The notes beneath the pieces are model-generated. The model had not been told where the DNA came from. It saw nothing but the letters and a program-made list of their open reading frames with translations, and searched no databases. From Patescibacteria group bacterium (GTDB taxonomy: Bacteria; Patescibacteriota; Patescibacteriia; 2-12-FULL-60-25), in the NCBI GenBank assembly GCA_018063105.1, contig JAGOQX010000010.1, positions 1-33,542 of the forward strand: a DNA stretch of 33,542 nt. The letters run 5' to 3'. Each line of letters opens with the position of its first letter. The stretch's first letter is position 1. A program made the translations under genes and the position numbers. Below, in pieces: positions 22,528 through 29,284 of the stretch.

Positions 22528-23058
22528 ATGCAACTCCCCAAACGAAGAGCGCAATTGCTCAAGATCCATAATGATCAGGACGAGATGATTCCGATGACGC
22601 AACACGGATATCAAAAACTCGTTGCTGATTTAGAAGACCTGGAAAAGCACCAACGTCCGCAAGCCATTTCGGACGTGAGCGTTGCGGTACAGAAAGGCGA
22701 TCTTTCGGAGAATGCGGAGTATACAGAAGCGAAATTCAGACTCGCCAATATCGACGGGAGGATTTTTTCTATCAAAGAGAGGCTCAAACGAGCCAGTATC
22801 ATCGAAGCTGGCAGCGCGTCTGGGGCCATCAGACTTGGTTCAAGCGTAACACTTCGTGGCGCATCAGGTGAAAAAACCTATCACATCGTCGGACCACATG
22901 AATCGAATCCATCACGCGGACGAATTTCACACGTTTCACCGCTTGGTGCGGCGTTGATGGGACATTCGGTTGGAGATACGGTAACGATAGAGACGCCTAG
23001 AGGGAAAGATGAATATATTATTCAAGAGCTGCATTCAAACCAGCAAGACGGCCGGTAG
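22528..23058 (+). CDS. greA: Transcription elongation factor GreA/GreB family
   Basis: The 176-residue protein contains MTQHGYQKLVADLEDLEKHQ (coiled coil start), GDLSENAEYTEAKFRLANID (the acidic loop that enters the RNA polymerase secondary channel), and a C-terminal domain with ESNPSRGRISHVSPLGAALM and VGDTVTIETPRGKDEY. It stimulates transcript cleavage by backtracked polymerase. ATG 22528 with AAGG upstream gives a basic 23-residue N-terminal extension (MQLPKRRAQLLK) that resembles GreA proteins from this group of bacteria as I recall them; ATG 22585, with AGGA upstream, would give a conventional GreA. The 3' end overlaps the convergent flavoprotein gene by 41 bp. Confidence 0.87.
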   Translation: MQLPKRRAQLLKIHNDQDEMIPMTQHGYQKLVADLEDLEKHQRPQAISDVSVAVQKGDLSENAEYTEAKFRLANIDGRIFSIKERLKRASIIEAGSASGAIRLGSSVTLRGASGEKTYHIVGPHESNPSRGRISHVSPLGAALMGHSVGDTVTIETPRGKDEYIIQELHSNQQDGR

Positions 23059-24256
23059 CCCACGATCCCTGCAAATTGAAACCGCCGGTAAAGGCGTCGA
23101 TATTTAAAATTTCTCCAGCAAAATATAATCCAGGACAAATCGTTGATTCCATCGTGGATGGATTCACCTCACTCAACTCCACGCCACCAGCCGTCACAAA
23201 CTCATCCCCTGCTCCCCGCGAAATGACGTGAAGTGGAATTCCTTTCAACCATTCAGCGCAGGCGATTAATTCCGTCTTTTTCATATCACCGCCTTTTTTA
23301 CTAATGTGATGACCGAGCTCACGACAGACAACTTCACTTAACGACTTCGAAATAATTGCAGTCAACGAGTTCTCAAAGCTCTTCTTAGCGTTTGTCGCGA
23401 TGCTTGCTTCGATTTCTTTGCGTAATTCATCAACCGTGAGGTTCGGGAAGAGATCAATAAAAATCTCAAGCGGATGCGCTGCGTCATATTCTTCGTGAGC
23501 GACAAGCGATGATAATGCGAAAACAGCCGGACCGCTGACACCTTTATGCGTAAACAGGAACGGACCGGTGATCGAATATCGCTTCTCCCCAACCGCCGTG
23601 ATCTTCGCTTTTTGAAATGAGACACCGGAAACATCAGCCGTCCATGTCTCCAACGTACCAAACGAGTTCAAGCTTGGCGCGAGTTTCGTGATCGTATGAC
23701 CCAAGGATTGTGCAAAAGCGTAGCCGTCGCCCGTAGAACCCGTTTGGCGGAACGCTTGGCCTCCAGTCGTCAAAATCACTGCATCAACGTGTAGCGGCTT
23801 GTTTTGATCTTTCAGCGTGACGATAAACCCATCATCACCCTTCTGAATGTTCGTCGCCTGTGCTTTTAACATCACATGAACCGTAGAACGCTCGAACATC
23901 TGTTCAAACACACCAACGATATCTTTTCCTGAATCTGACTGTGGAAATACGCGCAGATCATCTTCAACCTTCAACGGAACGCCGTGAGACTCGAACCAGG
24001 CGTAGACCTTTTCTGGAGAAAACTGATGCATCGCAGATGAAAGAAACTTGCCACCGCGGGGATATCGCATCAAAACTGTTGGAATATCCGTGATGCCCGT
24101 CGTGACATTACATCGTCCACCGCCAGAAATGATCACCTTCTTGCCGAGTCCGTCGTTCTTTTCAATCAAAAAAACCTCCGCTTCCGGATTCGTCTCAACA
24201 ATCGTCGCAGCAGCCATTAACCCAGCCGCGCCACCACCGATAATCGCGATCTTCAT
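23018..24256 (-). CDS. HI0933/BaiN-family FAD-dependent oxidoreductase
   Basis: The start is ATG 24256 (MKIAIIGGGAAGLMAA), a dinucleotide-binding GxGxxG fold at the N-terminus; 412 residues. Other family motifs are SGGGRCNVTTG, VILTTGGQAFRQTGSTGDGY, TAGGVELSEVNPSTMES and GLYFAGEILNIDAFTGGFN at the C-terminus. The reaction is unknown; BaiN-type members reduce steroid-like substrates in gut bacteria. A -10 TATAAC lies seven bases upstream of the ATG with a TTGAGA -35, so a leaderless transcript is predicted and the longer frame is ruled out. The 3' end overlaps greA by 41 bp. Confidence 0.9.
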   Translation of the reverse strand: MKIAIIGGGAAGLMAAATIVETNPEAEVFLIEKNDGLGKKVIISGGGRCNVTTGITDIPTVLMRYPRGGKFLSSAMHQFSPEKVYAWFESHGVPLKVEDDLRVFPQSDSGKDIVGVFEQMFERSTVHVMLKAQATNIQKGDDGFIVTLKDQNKPLHVDAVILTTGGQAFRQTGSTGDGYAFAQSLGHTITKLAPSLNSFGTLETWTADVSGVSFQKAKITAVGEKRYSITGPFLFTHKGVSGPAVFALSSLVAHEEYDAAHPLEIFIDLFPNLTVDELRKEIEASIATNAKKSFENSLTAIISKSLSEVVCRELGHHISKKGGDMKKTELIACAEWLKGIPLHVISRGAGDEFVTAGGVELSEVNPSTMESTICPGLYFAGEILNIDAFTGGFNLQGSWATGRLAGLNAALE

Positions 24257-24263
24257 ACGAGTG

Positions 24264-24292
24264 GTTATAGCACGGATCGCGCAAAATCTCAA
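24264..24292 (-). promoter_or_regulatory. BaiN-like gene promoter, leaderless
   Basis: TTGAGA (24287-24292), 17-bp spacer ending TGC, TATAAC (24264-24269), then seven bases to ATG 24256. Lies five bases after the ABC-F stop. Confidence 0.75.
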
Positions 24293-24297
24293 TCCAC

Positions 24298-26094
24298 CTA
24301 CTCCTTCGCCGTCTTCATCTCTTTCACCAACACCTCCAGCTGATCGTGACCCTTAAACCAATCCGCTTCCGCCTGCATGGACTCGTCTGCGATTTCTTTG
24401 AGGCGTTTTGCCTTTTGGACGTCTGGTTTGCCTGGATGTTCGTTGAAATATTGATGAATACCAAATTGCTCCTCTGTGAGCTTCTTCATTTTTTCCTCAA
24501 GTTTCGACAGCGCACCCTTCTGTTTCTGAATGTCTTGATACACGTCCGTCCTCGTTCTCACGTACGGCACATCGCCGTCATTCTTCTCGTCTTCATCCGG
24601 CATTGTGAATGTTTCATGTGTCTGGAGCTCGTAGACGTAAATCTCGTATGGGTACGGATAACGGCGGACTTTACCATCGCGGACATCTAAGATTGTCGTA
24701 GCGATTTGAGAGACGAACGTTCGATCGTGACTGACGAATAGGACGGTGCCGGTAAATTCCTGAAGTGCCTCCCCCAACGCTTCCACGGTATCAAAATCAA
24801 GATGGTTCGTCGGTTCATCCAAAATCAGCGCATCATATCGGCCCAAGAAGATACCGGCGAGACAGAGACGAGCTCGCTCCCCGCCTGATAGCAAGGTGAT
24901 CGGTTTTTCGAGATCTTCTTTCGTGAACAAGAAGTTGCCGGCCATTCGCAGAAGCTCTTCTTCGAGATTCAATCCAGAGACGGTACAGAGATATCCGGCC
25001 GCCGTGCCAGACTTTGGCAGCATCTGCGCGATATGTTGAGCATAATAGGCAACGCGAATGCCGTGGCCCCACTTGTAGGAACCCTCAAGGCTCGCGAGTT
25101 CACCTGCTACGGATTTCAGCAACGTCGTCTTTCCCTGACCATTTTCACCGAGAATCGCGACATGATCACCACGTTGAATCTCAAAATCAACATTTCGCAA
25201 GATCGGCTGCCCCTCGCGATATCCAACCGCAAGGTCTTTGCACGTCAATGCAACACCTTTCTTCAGAGGCGGATTCGGAATCACCATTCGTACCGTTCGC
25301 AGGGAATGCGCGATTTCAATCGATTTTAATCGCTCAATCTGCTTCAACTTATTTTGAGCCTGAGCCGCAAGAGCGGCCTTGTATCGAAATCGATCAACAA
25401 ACGTCTGTAGATGCGCTCGTTGCGCCTGAATCTTCTTGTTATATCGTTGTTGTTCGGCAAGACGCGCTTCTTTGAACGCGAGATATGATTCAACATCACC
25501 CGGATACAGATTCAATTTCCCATGTTCCAGTTCTAGCGTGTGGGTACAAACATTCTTCAGAAACTCACGATCATGAGAGATCAACAACAGACCGCCGCGA
25601 TATTTCTGCAATGCGGATTCAAGCAAGAGAACGGTTTGAAGATCGAGATAGTTCGTCGGTTCATCGAGTAACAGCAAATTCGGATCCTTTAAGAGAATTC
25701 CTGCAAGACGGACGCGCATTTGATACCCACCTGAAAGCGATAAAAACGGCGCCTCAAGGCGTTCATGGGTAATTTCGAATGTAGATGCCATCTTTCCACA
25801 TTCCCACGACTCACAGCCTGATACGCGCGCCAAGTACTGCATCACGGTCTCCCCCTCAGGAAATACCTCTTGCTGTTCCAAATAGCCTAATCGAGCTGTA
25901 GGATGAAACACCACCTGTCCGCCCGTAATCTCATCCTGGCCTAAAATCATTTTGAATAACGTCGTCTTCCCTGCTCCATTTGCCCCAATCAACCCAATTC
26001 GCTGCCCCTCTGCCACCGAAAGTGTCGCATCATCAAACAACAACCGTGGTCCAAACGATTTTGAGATGCCCTGAAGTTGAAGCACGATGGCCAT
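24298..26094 (-). CDS. ABC-F family ATPase (ribosome-associated), long form
   Basis: The 598-residue protein has two ABC domains and no membrane segments. First domain: Walker A GANGAGKT (37-44), signature LSGGYQMR (120-127), DEPTNYLD (144-151). A Lys/Arg/Gln-rich linker follows (about 210-260). Second domain: Walker A GENGQGKT, signature LSGGERARL, DEPTNHLD. A C-terminal charged coiled coil (QKGALSKLEEKMKKLTEE) is present. ABC-F proteins act on the ribosomal E site to ease stalled translation or give antibiotic protection. The pair of ABC domains with a C-terminal coiled coil resembles Uup/YdiF-type members. The start ATG 26094 has a -10-like box five to six bases upstream; no Shine-Dalgarno sequence. 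Confidence 0.92.
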   Translation of the reverse strand: MAIVLQLQGISKSFGPRLLFDDATLSVAEGQRIGLIGANGAGKTTLFKMILGQDEITGGQVVFHPTARLGYLEQQEVFPEGETVMQYLARVSGCESWECGKMASTFEITHERLEAPFLSLSGGYQMRVRLAGILLKDPNLLLLDEPTNYLDLQTVLLLESALQKYRGGLLLISHDREFLKNVCTHTLELEHGKLNLYPGDVESYLAFKEARLAEQQRYNKKIQAQRAHLQTFVDRFRYKAALAAQAQNKLKQIERLKSIEIAHSLRTVRMVIPNPPLKKGVALTCKDLAVGYREGQPILRNVDFEIQRGDHVAILGENGQGKTTLLKSVAGELASLEGSYKWGHGIRVAYYAQHIAQMLPKSGTAAGYLCTVSGLNLEEELLRMAGNFLFTKEDLEKPITLLSGGERARLCLAGIFLGRYDALILDEPTNHLDFDTVEALGEALQEFTGTVLFVSHDRTFVSQIATTILDVRDGKVRRYPYPYEIYVYELQTHETFTMPDEDEKNDGDVPYVRTRTDVYQDIQKQKGALSKLEEKMKKLTEEQFGIHQYFNEHPGKPDVQKAKRLKEIADESMQAEADWFKGHDQLEVLVKEMKTAKE

Positions 26095-26099
26095 GGCCG

Positions 26100-26128
26100 G
26101 ATTGTGCCAGAAAACGCGGTAAAATCAA
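26100..26128 (-). promoter_or_regulatory. Promoter of the long ABC-F gene
   Basis: TTGATT (26123-26128) and ACAATC (26100-26105) with a 17-bp spacer, five bases before ATG 26094. The -10 is a weak match. It is divergent from the cold-shock promoter at 26147. Confidence 0.45.
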
Positions 26129-26146
26129 AGTTTTACCTCAAACCCC

Positions 26147-26175
26147 TTGACTTTTTTCGAAATACGTGCTATTAT
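26147..26175 (+). promoter_or_regulatory. Cold-shock gene promoter with a long leader
   Basis: TTGACT (26147-26152), 17-bp spacer, TATTAT (26170-26175) preceded by TGC: a strong extended -10 promoter. The leader would run from about 26182 to 26264, about 83 nt, AT-rich with several T-rich segments. That is long for this window, where most leaders are under 30 nt, and long leaders are a known feature of cold-shock mRNAs. Confidence 0.85.
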
Positions 26176-26264
26176 CTCGTTAATAAAATTGCCATATTGT
26201 TGAAAGCAGTCTCTTTCATAAATATAATCTAATTCCGCAATTTTAGTGAAACGCAGATAAACCT

Positions 26265-26468
26265 ATGGTTGGTATTATCAAGAAACTCACAGATCGAGGC
26301 TTCGGCTTCATCGGTGCAGAAGGCCAAGCGAAGGATTTGTTCTTCCATGGCAAGTCATTGGTCGGTGTTCAGTTCGATGAACTCCGCGAAGGTGACAAGG
26401 TCTCATTCGACGTCGAAGACTCCCCAAAGGGTCCAGCCGCCGTCAACGTCCAACGCTTAGACGCGTAA
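26265..26468 (+). CDS. Cold-shock protein, CspA family
   Basis: The 67-residue protein is a single OB fold. RNP1 appears as DRGFGFIGAEGQ and RNP2 as KDLFFHGKSLVG, the aromatic RNA-binding faces; FDELREGDKVSFDVEDSPKG and AAVNVQRL complete the family pattern. It probably melts or protects single-stranded RNA in the cytoplasm. It has a strong promoter and an 83-nt leader, and a bidirectional terminator follows (26477-26514). It is a single-gene unit between two ABC-F genes. No clear Shine-Dalgarno sequence is present (the bases before ATG are GCAGATAAACCT). Confidence 0.95.
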   Translation: MVGIIKKLTDRGFGFIGAEGQAKDLFFHGKSLVGVQFDELREGDKVSFDVEDSPKGPAAVNVQRLDA

Positions 26469-26476
26469 GACGGATG

Positions 26477-26514
26477 AACAAAAAACCGCTCCAGCAATGG
26501 AGCGGTTTTTTGTT
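26477..26514. terminator. Bidirectional intrinsic terminator between csp and ABC-F
   Basis: A 17-bp perfect stem (AACAAAAAACCGCTCCA and its complement) with loop GCAA. A-rich and T-rich ends on both sides let it end transcripts from both directions, the cold-shock gene and the convergent ABC-F gene. Confidence 0.93.
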
Positions 26515-26542
26515 GCACGCTTTACACAACAGATTTTTAGAC

Positions 26543-28003
26543 CTAATCCGTCGGCAACGTATCCAAATCCAAATAATCCGTAAACGTGATCTGGCTGACA
26601 AATTCTGGAACGTGGCTCACAAGAATCAGCGCGCCCTTATATTCATTTAATGCTTGAGCAATCGCTGGAAGATGACGGAAGTTGATGTGATTCGTTGGCT
26701 CATCCATAATCAGCAACCCAGGCTTCTGTAAAACGAAGCGAGCAAAGCAGAGCAACCCCTTCTGACCTTCTGACAACACACCTACCTTCTTTTTTAGATG
26801 CTCGGACGTTAATAGGAACTGAGCTGCGACGGCACGTAATGTTTCGTTTGATGGCATTTCCATGACGCTCAGCAAGGCATCGTAAGCTGTTTGATCAAAA
26901 TCCAAGCCTGAAAAATCCTGGCGGTAATATCCAACACGGCACTCTTTGTGAATTGCTACACCCGAATCCTTTCCTTCGGCTAGCGTGCGAAGCAGCGTGC
27001 TCTTTCCGATACCGTTTGGTCCAGAAATCAGCAAACGATGATTTTTACGCAATGAGATGTCAACTTCTGCCATTCTAGGTTCATGATCCTTAATCACCTT
27101 CACAGATGTGATTTTTACGAGTGCCTCTGGAATATCCTGCGCTGGAATCGTAAATTCGCGAATCGTCTTATCATCGCTTCGGACATCAACCATCTCTTCT
27201 TCGGCTTCTTCAACCTGTTCACGAAGCTTGCTCGCCAATTTGCGCATCTTTCCCCCTTTATTCGCAAAGAAGTTCACCTTGTCCTTACGATCCTGAATGT
27301 CCTTCAACAATCGCGCGTTCTTCATGCGTTCGCGTTCTAATCGAGCTGCGATCTCTTCGACCACATTAAAGTAGTTTCCAACGTATTGCTCGACTTTATG
27401 CGAAAAGACATCAAGATGCAGAACGCCCTCGGTAAAGGCATTCAAAAAGTCTGCATCATGCGAAATGACGATCACGGTCTTTGGATACATCATCAAAAAG
27501 CCGGTGAGATGCTCGATTCCAGCTTTATCGAGGTTATTTGTTGGCTCATCTAAGAGCAAAATGTCTGGATTTTGAATCAACGCGTATGCCAACAACAAAC
27601 GAGCTTGCTGACCACCGGAAAAATCTTTTACCTTTTTATCAAGTGGAGCGGATAGGTTGACCGTCTCTAAAACATCCTTAATTCGACGATCAAGATCATA
27701 GATCTTTTCTGGAAATGCGTGGGCGAAAAATTCAGAAACCGTGTGATCCATTCGATCGCGAGGCATCACCTGCAACCCTGTAGCGATTGAGGCACCCTGA
27801 AGAATATGGATTCCACCGGCCTGAGGCTTTAGTTCACCCGTGATTAACTTCAAAATCGTGCTCTTTCCAGCGCCATTCTGTCCCATGATGGTGATTTTGG
27901 CATTATCGCGAACGGAAAAACTCGCCTCGTCTAAAACGTGGTGGTCCTCTCCGTAGCCGAACGAGACATCGCTAAAGCGAATGACGACATTTCCGTGATC
28001 CAT
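26543..28003 (-). CDS. ABC-F family ATPase, short divergent form
   Basis: The 486-residue protein from ATG 28003 (MDHGNVVIRFSDVSFGYG) has two ABC domains. The first has MGQNGAGKST, a signature region DFSGGQQARLL and DEPTNNLD. A linker with KGGKMRKLASKLREQVEEAEEE follows. The second has GPNGIGKST, a degenerate signature LSEGQKGLL and DEPTNHIN instead of the usual LD ending. The catalytic Glu of both Walker B motifs is present. It is shorter than its neighbour (598) and lacks the C-terminal coiled coil. The chosen start fits a promoter at 28016-28044; the longer frame to 28069 would include the promoter. It likely acts on the ribosome. Confidence 0.87.
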   Translation of the reverse strand: MDHGNVVIRFSDVSFGYGEDHHVLDEASFSVRDNAKITIMGQNGAGKSTILKLITGELKPQAGGIHILQGASIATGLQVMPRDRMDHTVSEFFAHAFPEKIYDLDRRIKDVLETVNLSAPLDKKVKDFSGGQQARLLLAYALIQNPDILLLDEPTNNLDKAGIEHLTGFLMMYPKTVIVISHDADFLNAFTEGVLHLDVFSHKVEQYVGNYFNVVEEIAARLERERMKNARLLKDIQDRKDKVNFFANKGGKMRKLASKLREQVEEAEEEMVDVRSDDKTIREFTIPAQDIPEALVKITSVKVIKDHEPRMAEVDISLRKNHRLLISGPNGIGKSTLLRTLAEGKDSGVAIHKECRVGYYRQDFSGLDFDQTAYDALLSVMEMPSNETLRAVAAQFLLTSEHLKKKVGVLSEGQKGLLCFARFVLQKPGLLIMDEPTNHINFRHLPAIAQALNEYKGALILVSHVPEFVSQITFTDYLDLDTLPTD

Positions 28004-28015
28004 AGTTGTTGGCCT

Positions 28016-28044
28016 AAGATACCCTAAATGAACCGGTTTGGCAA
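28016..28044 (-). promoter_or_regulatory. Promoter of the short ABC-F gene
   Basis: TTGCCA (28039-28044), 17-bp spacer, TATCTT (28016-28021), 12 bases before ATG 28003. Confidence 0.65.
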
Positions 28045-28091
28045 CGGCTGGACCCGTGGATTCTGTCAATCCTGATCTAACCTCCTACACG

Positions 28092-28487
28092 TTAGACGTT
28101 CGCTTCACCAAACGCTTCATCCTCTGTGTCTGCATCAGCATCCGCTTTTGTCTTATGGACACGTCCGTCGATGTGATTCGGTGGTGCGTACACCGTCGCA
28201 ACTTTCATGGGAATATCTCCCGTATTTTTGAAATTATGCTTCGTACTTGGCGTTACAACGACGACATCGCCAGGATGGATTGGAAATACCTCCCCATTTA
28301 AGATCGCCTCACCGTGTCCATCATAGAAATACAGCGTCTGTTCAACGTGTTCGTGCGTCTCCTCCCCTATTTCGCCACCCGGAGGGATATTCATCACAAC
28401 GTACTGTGATTTCTGACCAGTAAAAATAACCTGCCGAAAATGCGCATTGTCTGAAACGGCTTGAACAAGATTTCCATGGTATGACAT
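28092..28487 (-). CDS. Cupin-domain protein
   Basis: The 131-residue protein has the first cupin motif as GEETHEHVEQTLYFYDGHG (His45 and His47) and the second as PGDVVVVTPSTKHNFKNTG (His84). These usually hold a metal; the motif-1 Glu is not at the usual place, with only Glu49 nearby. The last 30 residues are acidic and low-complexity (KADADADTEDEAFGE). Related small cupins are sugar-phosphate isomerase-like or sensory; function is unknown. ATG 28487 lies eight bases after -10 TATACT, so the mRNA is predicted leaderless. The promoter overlaps the terminator of the preceding zinc-ribbon gene. Confidence 0.85.
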   Translation of the reverse strand: MSYHGNLVQAVSDNAHFRQVIFTGQKSQYVVMNIPPGGEIGEETHEHVEQTLYFYDGHGEAILNGEVFPIHPGDVVVVTPSTKHNFKNTGDIPMKVATVYAPPNHIDGRVHKTKADADADTEDEAFGEANV

Positions 28488-28495
28488 ATCAGAAC

Positions 28496-28524
28496 AGTAT
28501 AATCCTCGAGATGATACAAAACAA
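28496..28524 (-). promoter_or_regulatory. Cupin promoter nested in a terminator
   Basis: TTGTTT (28519-28524) serves as a -35 inside the T-tract of the upstream terminator; 17-bp spacer; TATACT (28496-28501), eight bases before ATG 28487. Confidence 0.6.
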
Positions 28525-28549
28525 CGCTCGAGTTGCTTCGAGCGTTGTT
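28520..28549 (-). terminator. Intrinsic terminator of the zinc-ribbon gene
   Basis: AACAACGCTCGA and TCGAGCGTTGTT form a 12-bp stem around a 6-base loop; TTGT follows on the minus strand. It lies 17 bp after the stop at 28566. Confidence 0.85.
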
Positions 28550-28565
28550 ATCGAACTATCAATGA

Positions 28566-29216
28566 TTACAAGATGATATCGAGTGAATCGAGATCGTCGT
28601 TCTTTTTCTTTGAAACCTTCTTTTCCTTCACCACCGGCTCAACGGCGCCGATCAACTGTTCCACCTCTTGTTCCAATGACGGCATGGCCGTTGAAGGTGA
28701 CAAGATACGCATGATTGCGTCTAACTTTGAGTTGATGATCTTGAATTGGCTTGCGTATTGATCAGAGTTCATGCGTGGGGCTGGAGCGCTGAAAGAAGAA
28801 CCACCGGCGTTCACACCACCAAAACAGGCGGAGCAATAGACTGGCTTGGAGCCGGTCGGTCGGAATGGGACGGTGCAGCTATTGCCACACTGTTCACAAA
28901 CGGCCTTAAATGATGGCTTATCAAAGCTATCAAACGATCGCTTTTCAAAAGCTGGTTTGCGATAGTCAGAATTTCCACCTCGCGTTGCTTCAACATTGTC
29001 ATCCTTGCGGAAACACAAGCTGCAAAACACATCACGGCGACCATCCGGTCGGAATGGGATTTCACATGATTTGCCACAATCTGCGCAAGTTGCCTTGTGC
29101 ATCTCCGGCTTATCAAAACCTCGGCTATCTGAGCCGCGATCCCATGAATTAGAGTCTCCGAACTTCTTTGGGCGCTTCCCATAGGAAGAACCTGAGCTGC
29201 GTGATGGTTTGAACAT
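28566..29216 (-). CDS. Double zinc-ribbon protein with a C-terminal acidic/coiled region
   Basis: The 216-residue protein has a basic Ser/Gly-rich N-terminus (KPSRSSGSSYGKRPKKFG), then two nearly identical four-Cys zinc modules. Module 1: ATCADCGKSCEIPFRPDGRR with VFCSLCF (Cys44, 47, 65, 68). Module 2: AVCEQCGNSCTVPFRPTGSK with VYCSACF (Cys107, 110, 128, 131). A central helix (about 148-195) and a Lys-rich tail end the protein. Similar C-x-x-C-G-x-x-C-x-x-PFRP modules are common in this group of bacteria; they probably bind nucleic acid or ribosomal components, which is inferred. ATG 29216 follows a promoter by 29 bp. It has its own terminator. Confidence 0.83.
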   Translation of the reverse strand: MFKPSRSSGSSYGKRPKKFGDSNSWDRGSDSRGFDKPEMHKATCADCGKSCEIPFRPDGRRDVFCSLCFRKDDNVEATRGGNSDYRKPAFEKRSFDSFDKPSFKAVCEQCGNSCTVPFRPTGSKPVYCSACFGGVNAGGSSFSAPAPRMNSDQYASQFKIINSKLDAIMRILSPSTAMPSLEQEVEQLIGAVEPVVKEKKVSKKKNDDLDSLDIIL

Positions 29217-29245
29217 AATAGGTGGTCTCTAAAGAGAATTTGCGA

Positions 29246-29274
29246 AGCATACACCAAAACGGGATATTTGGCAA
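29246..29274 (-). promoter_or_regulatory. Zinc-ribbon gene promoter
   Basis: TTGCCA (29269-29274), 17-bp spacer, TATGCT (29246-29251); leader about 22 nt. It lies within 60 bp of the stop of the ABC exporter gene. Confidence 0.6.
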
Positions 29275-29284
29275 TGGCTCAAGC

